Notes under the pieces: model-generated | The model's input: only the letters and a program-made list of their open reading frames with translations | The model's database searches: none | What the model was told of the DNA's origin: nothing | Shown here: positions 15,209 to 23,448 of the stretch, one piece after another | Numbering within the stretch: the stretch's first letter is position 1 | Layout of the letters: each line of letters begins with the position of its first letter | Program-made: the position numbers and the translations under genes | DNA from: CAZOOR01 sp964581505 | GTDB taxonomy: Bacteria; Bacteroidota; Ignavibacteria; Kapaibacteriales; UBA2268 | Assembly: GCA_964581505.1 (NCBI GenBank) | Contig: CAZOOR010000030.1 | Location: 1-30,137 of the forward strand | Direction of reading: 5' to 3' | DNA length: 30,137 bases

Positions 15209-18200
15209 CTACATAGAAAGCAACAAATTGATATTTTCACTTCCGAAAATATCAATTAATTTATTAACTGAATTTTCATCAACCGAGAAATTTATATCTT
15301 CGCAAATATATTTTCTTTTTTCATTTTCACTCTCATCATTAATGACGAATAAAAACTCTTTTTTGTTACTCAGTCCCGTACATAATTTTGACAGTTCTTC
15401 AATATCCTCACTTTTATGCTTGTTTAAATCAATACGAATTTCAAAACCACGTGTAAATTTATCAATTGCATCGTACAAATTATAATAATCCTGAACAATT
15501 ATTTTGATGCTATCCTTATCACGTTTTGCAGTCCCAATACACAATGAAATCTCATTATCTTTTACTTTCTCTTTATTTGCTTCCCAAGATTTTGAGCCAA
15601 AAACAAGTTCCCCTTTTCCCTTGAAATCCGTTAAATTTGCAAAAGCAACAGTTTGCTTTCTCTTTGTCATTCTTGTTCTTAAATCCTCGACTATGCCGCA
15701 CACTCTAACTTTTGCAACATTATCATTCTTTGCAAATCTATTATATCCGCCGCCCGAATTCCCATAATTGTCTTCGGTTATTAAGGAATTGTTTACATCA
15801 TCAAGTTTAAGAGTAGCAAGACCAATAATTAAATTTTTAAATCTATCCATAGGATGACCTGACACATAGAAATCAAGCAACTCCTTTTCTTTTGCAAATT
15901 TATATTTATCGTCCCAGTCATCACAGATAGTTAATTTCGGCTCAGCAACAGTTTTTTCCACTTCCTCGCCCGAGAACAGGGAATCCATATTATTATTGCT
16001 TTCCGAGTTAGTAAACTTGGCAAAATTCAAAGCGGTATCCACAGAAGTAAAGAGTGAAGCACGATTACCGGCATTCAGCGAATCAAAAGCACCGGAATAA
16101 ATTAAGGCTTCCATTAACTTTCGATTGACAAACTTCATATCCACCCTTGTTACAAAGTCGAATAAGGAAACAAATTTGCCTTCCGAACGAGCTTCCGCAA
16201 TACCGGCGGCGGCAAGCACGCCCACATTTTTAATAGCCGCTAAGCTGAAATAAATCACATTATCTTTTGCAATAAATTTACTTGTGGAGTTGTTTACATC
16301 GGGCGGCAATACCTTAATACCCATTGCTTCCGCCTCCTGCATAAACTGTACAATCTTAGGTCTATCGTTCATTTCAGCCGTCATATTAGCCGCAATAAAT
16401 TCAGCGGGATAATGAGCTTTTAGGTATGCTATCTGATAAGCAAGGAAAGAATAAGCCAATGAATGTGATTTATTAAAACCATAATTTGCAAACTTATTGA
16501 TTAATTCAAAAATAGCATCAGCAGTCTTTTTATCTATTCCGTTCTTTTTTGCACCGTCAGAGAAAATAGTCTTTTGTTCAGCCATTAATGACAAATCCTT
16601 CTTACCCATAGCACGCCGCAGAATATCAGCCTGCCCAAGCGAAAAGCCACCTATATCCCTCGCCAGTTGCATAACCTGCTCCTGATAAACAATTATACCA
16701 TAAGTTGTCTTCAAGGATTTTTCCATAATCGGATGTAAGTATTCAATTTCTTTCTCACCGAATTTCCGAGCAATAAAATCCGGAATGTTTTCCATAGGAC
16801 CAGGACGATAGAGAGCATTCATAGCCGTAATTTCTTCGATATTTTTCGGTTTCAACTTCATAAGATAATCCCGCATTCCGTCCGATTCAAACTGGAACAC
16901 CCCAAGAGTCCTACCCTCGCCAAAGAGATTGAATGTCGCTTCATCATTTAATTCTAATTTATCTACATCAATATCCTCATCGTAGTTCAGCTTTATCATA
17001 TCAAGAATATTATCAATGATAGATAGAGTTTTCAGTCCGAGAAAATCCATTTTCAGCAGACCTGCTTCTTCGAGATATTTCATACTGTATTGAGTAGCAA
17101 TATCCACACCGAGATGTTTAGCAGAAGGTGAATAATAGAGTGGTACATACTCGACTACATCACTCGGAGTAATGACAACACCCGCCGCATGCGTACCCGT
17201 ATTTCTAAATAATCCTTCGAGACGTAGCGAATGCTTCAACAATTTCAAATATAATGGTTCTTTTGTATTTTTCAGCCATTTCAAGTCCGGCAATTCAATT
17301 GCTTTTTCCAAAGGCAGAACCTTACCCATAATGGTCGGGATAAATGAAGTGATACGGCTAATATCGGAATAAGGGATTCCCAACACTCTTCCTACATCTT
17401 GTAATACAGCCTTACTGGATAATTTGCCGAAAGTAACAATCTGCGCAACCGATTGCTCGCCATATTTTTCTTTAACGAATTGAATAATCTTTTCTCGAGT
17501 TTCATCACAAAAATCAATATCAATATCAGGCATTGACACACGCTCGGGATTAAGAAATCGCTCGAAAAGCAAGTCGTAAGGCAAAGGGTCAACATTTGTT
17601 ATTCCCAAAGCATAGGCTACTATACTTCCTGCGGCGGAGCCACGCCCGGGACCAACCCTAACATTCATCTTCCATGCCGCCGCAATGAAATCCTGCACAA
17701 TAAGAAAATATCCCGAAAAGCCCATTTTGATAATAACGCCCAATTCATATTCGGTTCGTTCTTTTATTTTATCGGTTATTTCGTCATAACGCCTATTCAG
17801 TCCTTCGTAAGTAAGTTCACGTAAATAGTCATCAAGATTATTCGATTGGGCATCATCGGGAATAGGAAATTTAGGAAGGAAATACTGTTTCTCAAATGAT
17901 ACATCGCACTTATCCGCAATTTCTATTGTATTAGACAAAGAATCGGGAAATTCAGAAAACAATTCCTCCATTTCTTCTGTGGATTTATAATACATTTCCG
18001 GGACTTTGTATCGCAGCTGTTCTATATCGGGTTTGGTTTCTGCCGAAGAATCCTTAATTAGCAAATAAACATTATGCGAAACGGCATCTTCTTTATTAAT
18101 GTAGTGTATATCATTCGTAGCAACAAGTTTAATTCCCAGCTCGGCGGCAATTTTCGGGGCATCTCGCAGAATAATTTTATCTTCCGGCAATCCGTGATTT

Positions 18201-18736
18201 TGTAACTCAATATAGAAATCATCACCGAAAATTTCCTGATATAGACGTGCTTTTTGCAATGCCGTATCGTACTCACCATTGACAAGATAAGCATTAACAA
18301 CGCCTGCGATGCAAGCGGAAGTAGCAATTACTCCTTCGCTATATTGTTTAAGAAGTTCTTCGTCAATTCGCGGCTTGTAATAAAAACCCTCCGTATGCGC
18401 TAATGATGTCAGCCGAATAATATTTTTATAACCGATTTGATTTTTTGCCAATAAAATCAAATGAAAATAATTTCTTTTCTTTGTCTTGGATTTCCCTGCT
18501 GTCTTATCAAACCGACTACCATTAGCCACATAAGCCTCGAAACCAATAATCGGTTTAATGCCTTCCTTTTTCGCAAGTTTATAGAACTCCATAGTCCCGA
18601 ACATAACACCATGGTCGGTTAGCGCAAGCGATTTATGCCCGTATTCCTTTGCTTTTCCAATCAGTTGAGCAGGTGTGCAAGCGGCATCTAATAGAGAATA
18701 ATGCGTATGATTATGCAAATGACTGAATTCCGTCAT
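15209..18736 (-). CDS. dnaE: DNA polymerase III alpha subunit
   Basis: A 1175-residue replicative polymerase subunit of the DnaE1 type. The PHP domain starts at once (FSHLHNHTHYSLLDAAC) and continues with LTDHGVMFGTMEF. The polymerase core carries GPGRGSAAGSIVAYAL and the catalytic acids in MPDIDIDFCDETRE. The fingers region has TGTHAAGVVITP and MNALYRPGPMENIPDFIARK. Tandem helix-hairpin-helix and an OB-fold (VRVCGIVEDLRTRMTKRKQT) follow. The start ATG at 18736 is preceded by GAGGAAG, a good ribosome site, so the in-frame TTG at 18748 is unlikely. It leads the minus-strand run toward folD. Nothing is missing for this family. Confidence 0.97.
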   Translation of the reverse strand: MTEFSHLHNHTHYSLLDAACTPAQLIGKAKEYGHKSLALTDHGVMFGTMEFYKLAKKEGIKPIIGFEAYVANGSRFDKTAGKSKTKKRNYFHLILLAKNQIGYKNIIRLTSLAHTEGFYYKPRIDEELLKQYSEGVIATSACIAGVVNAYLVNGEYDTALQKARLYQEIFGDDFYIELQNHGLPEDKIILRDAPKIAAELGIKLVATNDIHYINKEDAVSHNVYLLIKDSSAETKPDIEQLRYKVPEMYYKSTEEMEELFSEFPDSLSNTIEIADKCDVSFEKQYFLPKFPIPDDAQSNNLDDYLRELTYEGLNRRYDEITDKIKERTEYELGVIIKMGFSGYFLIVQDFIAAAWKMNVRVGPGRGSAAGSIVAYALGITNVDPLPYDLLFERFLNPERVSMPDIDIDFCDETREKIIQFVKEKYGEQSVAQIVTFGKLSSKAVLQDVGRVLGIPYSDISRITSFIPTIMGKVLPLEKAIELPDLKWLKNTKEPLYLKLLKHSLRLEGLFRNTGTHAAGVVITPSDVVEYVPLYYSPSAKHLGVDIATQYSMKYLEEAGLLKMDFLGLKTLSIIDNILDMIKLNYDEDIDVDKLELNDEATFNLFGEGRTLGVFQFESDGMRDYLMKLKPKNIEEITAMNALYRPGPMENIPDFIARKFGEKEIEYLHPIMEKSLKTTYGIIVYQEQVMQLARDIGGFSLGQADILRRAMGKKDLSLMAEQKTIFSDGAKKNGIDKKTADAIFELINKFANYGFNKSHSLAYSFLAYQIAYLKAHYPAEFIAANMTAEMNDRPKIVQFMQEAEAMGIKVLPPDVNNSTSKFIAKDNVIYFSLAAIKNVGVLAAAGIAEARSEGKFVSLFDFVTRVDMKFVNRKLMEALIYSGAFDSLNAGNRASLFTSVDTALNFAKFTNSESNNNMDSLFSGEEVEKTVAEPKLTICDDWDDKYKFAKEKELLDFYVSGHPMDRFKNLIIGLATLKLDDVNNSLITEDNYGNSGGGYNRFAKNDNVAKVRVCGIVEDLRTRMTKRKQTVAFANLTDFKGKGELVFGSKSWEANKEKVKDNEISLCIGTAKRDKDSIKIIVQDYYNLYDAIDKFTRGFEIRIDLNKHKSEDIEELSKLCTGLSNKKEFLFVINDESENEKRKYICEDINFSVDENSVNKLIDIFGSENINLLLSM

Positions 18737-18778
18737 AAACTTCCTCAAATTAAGTTAAATCCAAAACTCTATACTATG

Positions 18779-18786
18779 CAAATATA
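18779..18786 (-). promoter_or_regulatory. Candidate -7 element of dnaE
   Basis: Minus-strand TATATTTG matches TAnnTTTG exactly and lies 42 bases before the dnaE ATG. The -33 region is weak (TGTGG or a TTTG spaced only 13 bases away). It is back-to-back with the lpxB promoter in a 161-base divergent region. Confidence 0.55.
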
Positions 18787-18842
18787 GGAATTAATATTTC
18801 AAAGTTTTCCACAGATTTATACTAAATAATATATTGCGAAAA

Positions 18843-18873
18843 TTGTCTTTAATAATTATTTATAGTAAATTTG
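18843..18873 (+). promoter_or_regulatory. Bacteroidota-type promoter of the lpxB operon
   Basis: TTG at 18843-18845, a 20-base spacer and TAAATTTG at 18866-18873 match the -33/-7 consensus. The start point would fall near 18880, leaving a leader of under 20 bases that holds the GCGAGGG ribosome site before the TTG start codon at 18898. Confidence 0.6.
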
Positions 18874-18897
18874 TTTTTTATTTGCGGCGAGGGTGCA

Positions 18898-20004
18898 TTG
18901 AAAAGATTTTTCATATTGGCAGGTGAACCGTCCGGCGACATACACGGCGCCAGACTAATGGAGGAATTGCGCAAGCAAGATGACGATGTTGAGTTCATAG
19001 GTATTGGTGGCGATAATATGCAGAAGCAGGGACTTGATTCACTTATTTCGCTCGAACAAATGTCTGTGGTTGGCATTAGCGAAGTGGCAAAGAAAATACT
19101 ATTCTTTCGCGAAGTTATGTATCTATGCCGCAATACTTTGAAATCGGGCAATTTCGATGCCTTAATTCCTATTGATTATCCGGGATTCAATCTTAAACTA
19201 TCGGCTTATGCTAAGGATATGAATATTCCTGTGCTATATTATATTGCACCTCAGCTGTGGGCTTGGGGTAAAAATCGCACAAAAAAAATGAAAGAAAATG
19301 TTGATTTACTTATGGCAGTCTTTCCTTTCGAGCTTGACTTCTTTGGCAATTTAGGTATCAACACTGTTTTTGTCGGTCATCCTTTGCTGGATATTCCGGA
19401 CTATAATAATTCTTTCCTGCCACGCGAGGAGAGAGATTTGGCTATTGCAATCTTCCCCGGTAGCAGGAAACAGGAGATACAAAAACATCTCGGGTTAGTA
19501 AAACAAATTGTGAAAAGATTTAATACAAGACTACCCGAATATGAAATCAGAATTGCTCTATCCAAAGCTGACGATAGAAAATATTACAGAAAAATTGCTC
19601 GCGATTTCCCTAAACTCGTTCTTAGCGATAAGCCCAAGGAACTGATGCGAACAAGTATGGCGGGAATAGTCAAAACCGGAACATCTAATCTTGAGGCGGC
19701 TCTATCAGGACTGCCGATAAATATGTTTTACAAAACGACATTTCTATCATATTGGTTTGGGAAACTAACGGTGAACATTGAACATCTTTCACTAATAAAT
19801 ATTCTTTCCGATAAAAAAATCATCAATGAGTATATACAATATAATGCAAAAGCCGAACCAATTGTAAATGATATTCTTGATATTATTCAAGATGAAAAAC
19901 GCTATGCAAGAATACAAGATACTTACAGAGATATTAGAAAAATGCTTGGTGAAAACGGTGCTTCCGAAAATGCCGCCAAACAAATATTGAACTTTTTACA
20001 ATGA
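18898..20004 (+). CDS. lpxB: Lipid-A-disaccharide synthase
   Basis: A 368-residue GT19 glycosyltransferase that joins UDP-2,3-diacylglucosamine and lipid X into the lipid A disaccharide at the inner membrane. Motifs include FFILAGEPSGDIHGARL at the N-terminus, IGGDNM, YYIAPQLWAWG, VFVGHPLLD, IFPGSRKQEIQKH and KTGTSNLEAALSGLP. The start is a TTG at 18898: the protein then begins MKRFFILAGEPSGD as expected for the family, and GAGGG lies 5 bases upstream. A TTG at 18871 is in frame but overlaps the -7 element. The last four bases ATGA overlap the start of the next gene. Confidence 0.95.
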   Translation: MKRFFILAGEPSGDIHGARLMEELRKQDDDVEFIGIGGDNMQKQGLDSLISLEQMSVVGISEVAKKILFFREVMYLCRNTLKSGNFDALIPIDYPGFNLKLSAYAKDMNIPVLYYIAPQLWAWGKNRTKKMKENVDLLMAVFPFELDFFGNLGINTVFVGHPLLDIPDYNNSFLPREERDLAIAIFPGSRKQEIQKHLGLVKQIVKRFNTRLPEYEIRIALSKADDRKYYRKIARDFPKLVLSDKPKELMRTSMAGIVKTGTSNLEAALSGLPINMFYKTTFLSYWFGKLTVNIEHLSLINILSDKKIINEYIQYNAKAEPIVNDILDIIQDEKRYARIQDTYRDIRKMLGENGASENAAKQILNFLQ

Positions 20005-20594
20005 AAATCACATTAAAATATCGTCTGGCTAAACGCATCTTAAAAATACTTGCTTGCACTTGGAGAATTAATTATACAGGTAATCTCCTTTCTGAAAGCG
20101 GAATAGTTGTATTTTGGCACAACGATATGCTTCCGGCATTGTTTGCATTCAAGAGTAACAATTCAAAATTTGTACTCAGCCGCAGCAAGGACGGAGATAT
20201 TTTGTCATACTTACTTTCCCTTAGAGAAATGGATTTCATTCGCGGCTCTTCCTCAAAAGGTGGCAAAGAAGTAATGGCACAAATCGTTGAGAACAGTTCG
20301 CAGAGTTGGATTCTGATGACACCTGACGGACCACGGGGACCACGACACAAAATGAAATCCGGTGCTGTTGTTGCGGCTCAACGGGCGCAAGTACCTCTAT
20401 ATATTTGTAAAGTTAAAATCAGTTCAAAATATATTTTTGAAAAGAGTTGGGATAAGTTCGTTTTACCTCTTCCTTTTGCAAAGATAGATATTAGCTATTC
20501 CGAACCACATTTTTTTGAACCGGAATTATCGCACGATGATATTGCAAGTAAAATAAATGAAATTGAGAACAAGATGAATATTATTGACAATTGA
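20001..20594 (+). CDS. DUF374 lysophospholipid acyltransferase-family protein
   Basis: A 197-residue member of the DUF374 group, related to LPLAT acyltransferases. Recognisable segments are VVFWHNDMLPALFAF (presumed His-x-x-x-x-Asp-like region), VLSRSKDGDILSYLL, FIRGSSSKGGKEVM and MTPDGPRGPRHKMKSGAVV, all typical of DUF374. A basic, mildly hydrophobic N-terminus suggests peripheral association with the inner membrane. Its ATG overlaps the lpxB stop (ATGA), and lpxK starts one base after its own stop, so it is embedded in a lipid A operon. A role in acylating lipid A or its precursors is likely by context, but the acyl donor and position are unknown. Confidence 0.88.
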   Translation: MKITLKYRLAKRILKILACTWRINYTGNLLSESGIVVFWHNDMLPALFAFKSNNSKFVLSRSKDGDILSYLLSLREMDFIRGSSSKGGKEVMAQIVENSSQSWILMTPDGPRGPRHKMKSGAVVAAQRAQVPLYICKVKISSKYIFEKSWDKFVLPLPFAKIDISYSEPHFFEPELSHDDIASKINEIENKMNIIDN

Positions 20595-20595
20595 T

Positions 20596-21606
20596 ATGAA
20601 AAGTATCACCGGAATACCGCAAAGAATTATTGAGGCTATCGTAAAAAAAAGAAATGATAGCTTTGACAATGGTGATAATATTGTTTATAGAACGATTAAA
20701 CCGGTAATCAGTATAGGAAATCTGACATTCGGCGGCTCCGGCAAAACGCCGCTTGCTATTGCATTGGCATTGGAGTTAATGCAGAATGGAATCAAACCCG
20801 GCATTATAGGTAGAGGCTACAAACGCACCAAGACCGATACAAGTATTGTTTGTGACGGAACCAATATAATTGATGACTGGAATTCTGCCGGAGACGAAAT
20901 GTATCTTATTGCAAAAAAGTTAAATATTCCTGTCGTTGTACATAAGCACAAATACGAAGCGGCAAAAATCATTGAGCAATTAAATCCTGATGTTATTATA
21001 GTGGACGATGGTTTCCAACATCGCAAACTCGCCCGCGATATTGACTTGGTCATCATTGACAGTAAAACTATTGCCCGCCCTGCTTTGCCGCCAAAAGGGG
21101 CTTTGCGTGAACCCCTTGATTCGCTCAGACGTGCAGATTTACTACTTGCTAATGAGGATTTGGATATTCCGGAAACGATAACAAGATACGTGGAAGCAAA
21201 GCCTATTCGCTTTAGAATTGCAATTGATAAAATTTACAATTTATATACAAACCAAACTATTGATTTACTTACTAAACCACTTATTGCATTTTGCGGCATA
21301 GCAAATCCAAGTAGATTTGAATTCACATTGCAAGAAGAAGGAATGAATATACGGTATTTCCATAAATTCAAAGACCACTACAACTACGGATTAACTGATA
21401 TGGAAATGCTATTACAAATTGCTTTACAACACAATATCAATACATTGATTACAACGGAAAAAGATGCAATAAAACTCGCACGCTTTGCCGATTTCTTCCG
21501 TGATAATGATATTACACTTTTAGTTCTTCCTATTTCGCTCGAAATAACAAACGGTAAGAATGTATTATTATCTATGATTGAAAACATATTGAAAGAAAGA
21601 CAATGA
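20596..21606 (+). CDS. lpxK: Tetraacyldisaccharide 4'-kinase
   Basis: A 336-residue inner-membrane-associated kinase that phosphorylates the 4' position of the lipid A disaccharide. The P-loop ISIGNLTFGGSGKTPLAIAL, the following GIIGRGYKR, the DEMYL segment, VIIVDDGFQHRKLARDIDLV and the C-terminal TTEKDAIKL are LpxK hallmarks. I chose the ATG at 20596, one base after the preceding stop, rather than an in-frame TTG at 20584 within the upstream gene. The stop overlaps the next start as ATGA (21603-21606). The family usually carries an N-terminal membrane helix; here the N-terminus is short and not strongly hydrophobic. Confidence 0.95.
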   Translation: MKSITGIPQRIIEAIVKKRNDSFDNGDNIVYRTIKPVISIGNLTFGGSGKTPLAIALALELMQNGIKPGIIGRGYKRTKTDTSIVCDGTNIIDDWNSAGDEMYLIAKKLNIPVVVHKHKYEAAKIIEQLNPDVIIVDDGFQHRKLARDIDLVIIDSKTIARPALPPKGALREPLDSLRRADLLLANEDLDIPETITRYVEAKPIRFRIAIDKIYNLYTNQTIDLLTKPLIAFCGIANPSRFEFTLQEEGMNIRYFHKFKDHYNYGLTDMEMLLQIALQHNINTLITTEKDAIKLARFADFFRDNDITLLVLPISLEITNGKNVLLSMIENILKERQ

Positions 21607-22388
21607 ATAAAAGAATAATTTCGATTTCATCATTTTTATTAATGCTGTTTTTATGGAGTTGTATATCATCAAGGGACGATGACAAGTTCATCATAGCCCT
21701 TTCCAAAGGGGTCGGTTCCAAGCATTATGAGAGATATAGCAAATGGCTTGAAGAAAACAATGATAAAGTGGTTTGCGTTGATTTATATACACTTCAACCT
21801 GAGGAAGTTAATAATATTATGTCCAAAGCAACAGGACTTGTATTAACAGGTGGTCCTGATGTACACCCGGGCAGATACGGCAGGGAGTTTGATACTGCAA
21901 GATGCGCAATAGATATGAGACGCGATACATTGGAATTCCATTTGATAGAACTGGCAAAATCTCGAAAGATGCCAATCCTCGGAATATGCAGGGGACTTCA
22001 AATAATGAATGTCGCACAAGATGGCACGCTTTTTGTTGATATACCGGAGGATTTCGGAACAGATGTTGTTCATCGTTGCGATAGTGCCTATTGTTATCAT
22101 TATGTAACGATTGACACATTAAGTATGCTATATCAAATAATGAATGAGAGCAGATTAAAGGTTAATTCATATCATCATCAGGGGATTAATATCATTGCCG
22201 ATGATTTTGTTGTGAATGCTCGAAGCGACGATAGCTTTATCGAAGGAATTGAACTGAAAAACAAAAAGAACAGTCCTTTCTTTATGGCTGTACAGTGGCA
22301 TCCGGAACGTCTTGCAAGCGAAACAAGTAAGCGGCTTGCACAGAAATTTATAAATGAATGTATTAATTTTGCAAACAAAAGAAACTGA
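21603..22388 (+). CDS. Lipoprotein of the peptidase C26 / gamma-glutamyl hydrolase family
   Basis: A 261-residue class I glutamine-amidotransferase-like hydrolase. Residues 1-20 form a lipoprotein signal peptide with lipobox LWSC (Cys20), so it should be membrane-anchored outside the cytoplasm. The catalytic Cys129 sits in LGICRGLQIMN, and His233 and Glu235 in QWHPE. The substrate-side motif LTGGPDVHPGRYG is typical of the PuuD/gamma-Glu-GABA hydrolase group. Cytoplasmic relatives cleave gamma-glutamyl bonds; an exported one could act on gamma-linked peptidoglycan peptides, which is inference. Start overlaps the lpxK stop (ATGA). Its TGA stop is in the same frame as the next gene, only two codons before that gene's ATG. 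Confidence 0.88.
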   Translation: MNKRIISISSFLLMLFLWSCISSRDDDKFIIALSKGVGSKHYERYSKWLEENNDKVVCVDLYTLQPEEVNNIMSKATGLVLTGGPDVHPGRYGREFDTARCAIDMRRDTLEFHLIELAKSRKMPILGICRGLQIMNVAQDGTLFVDIPEDFGTDVVHRCDSAYCYHYVTIDTLSMLYQIMNESRLKVNSYHHQGINIIADDFVVNARSDDSFIEGIELKNKKNSPFFMAVQWHPERLASETSKRLAQKFINECINFANKRN

Positions 22389-22394
22389 GTTTTA

Positions 22395-22949
22395 ATGAAA
22401 GTTTGGCCCGTACCTGACAGTTATTCAAAATCTCTCCCGAAAAAAGGCGAGCGTGGCTCATTTTGGGAAAACCGCGGCGATAGATTTCATGCCGGCATTG
22501 ATATATTTGCTCCAGCCGGCTCCGATGTACTGGCTATTCAGAATGGCAAAGTGATTGATATAGGGATTTTTACTTCCGAAAAATTAGCCGCATATCTTAA
22601 TAAATCATATTATATAACAGTCAAATCGCCGCAAAACTTAAATATCAAATATGCAGAGGTATCCGAAATAACTGTTCGTATTGGTGATTTTGTAAATGCC
22701 GGACAGAAAATAGCCATTGTTTCAACTGCATTAAATAAAAAGAATCTATCACATTCCACACCTCATTACTTGCGAGATATGATAGAAAAAGGTATGTTTA
22801 GTATGCTTCATCTCGAGTCATATATTGCCCCGATAGCAGAGGTCAGACCATATCAATTCGGGAACTATCTCGGAAAAACAAAACCATATTCAGTAGTTGA
22901 CCCTACCCTATTCCTAAACGGAACAGTCGATAAATCAAATACAAAATAG
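22395..22949 (+). CDS. M23-like (LytM-fold) protein with altered active site and no leader
   Basis: A 184-residue protein resembling M23 peptidoglycan endopeptidases. The first metal motif HAGIDIFAPAGSDV gives His32 and Asp36, followed by the usual beta core (VLAIQNGKVIDIG, YITVKS, VRIGDFVNAGQKIA). The H-x-H motif reads MLHLE (137-141): the zinc-ligand His139 is kept but the preceding catalytic His is Met137. No signal peptide or membrane helix precedes the domain. It follows the C26 lipoprotein in the same reading frame after TGA plus two codons, with no clear ribosome site. It may be a non-catalytic or altered LytM protein, or the C-terminal part of a fused ancestor. Ends 24 bases from a convergent gene. 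Confidence 0.72.
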   Translation: MKVWPVPDSYSKSLPKKGERGSFWENRGDRFHAGIDIFAPAGSDVLAIQNGKVIDIGIFTSEKLAAYLNKSYYITVKSPQNLNIKYAEVSEITVRIGDFVNAGQKIAIVSTALNKKNLSHSTPHYLRDMIEKGMFSMLHLESYIAPIAEVRPYQFGNYLGKTKPYSVVDPTLFLNGTVDKSNTK

Positions 22950-22973
22950 CAACATTCATCAATTAGCATTTGC

Positions 22974-23441
22974 CTAGTTCATAGATTCGTAATTCTCGAA
23001 AATATCCAGAATATCATCGGAAGTTTCTGCCTCAAGAATTTCAGAGATAAAAGAATCCTTGCTTAGTAATTTAGAAATACTACTAAGTAATTTCAAATGC
23101 TCACCGACATTTGTTTCTTTACCCAAAATCATTAATACAATCCTGACAGGTTGGTCGTCCAAAGCTTCATAATCAATAGCCTGCGAAAGCACGGCAAAGG
23201 AGCCAACGGTTCTAACAATTTGATTAGTCTTTGCATGGGGCAAAGCCACACCATTGCCGACCCCTGTGGACATTAATTTTTCGCGAGCAAAAATCCTATC
23301 TTTTGCCTCCTCAATATCAAGAATATTGCCCGATTCAGCGGCAAGTTCAATCATTGTTTCCAATAGTTCATCTTTGTCTTTGATATTAAGGTCAACAACT
23401 ATTGACCTAATATCCAGAATATCTCTAATATTAATTTTCAT
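22974..23441 (-). CDS. PTS EIIA(Ntr)-like phosphocarrier domain protein
   Basis: A 155-residue single-domain EIIA of the fructose/nitrogen type. The phosphorylatable His69 is in GVGNGVALPHAKT. The preceding LLETMIELAAESGNI helix and the following VLMILGKETNVGEHLKLLSSISKLL segment are typical. No transporter subunit accompanies it, so a regulatory role is more likely than sugar uptake. The ATG at 23441 (MKINIRDIL) is 7 bases after the preceding stop and preferred over a TTG at 23462, which overlaps the neighbouring gene. Presumably cotranscribed with the NDP-sugar pyrophosphorylase gene. Confidence 0.88.
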   Translation of the reverse strand: MKINIRDILDIRSIVVDLNIKDKDELLETMIELAAESGNILDIEEAKDRIFAREKLMSTGVGNGVALPHAKTNQIVRTVGSFAVLSQAIDYEALDDQPVRIVLMILGKETNVGEHLKLLSSISKLLSKDSFISEILEAETSDDILDIFENYESMN

Positions 23442-23448
23442 ATTTAAA

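Noticed and set aside
15190..15255. Longer start (87 residues) for the small membrane protein
   Set aside because: The extension overlaps the dnaE 3' end and adds an implausible leader; the ATG at 15189 gives a standard two-helix protein.
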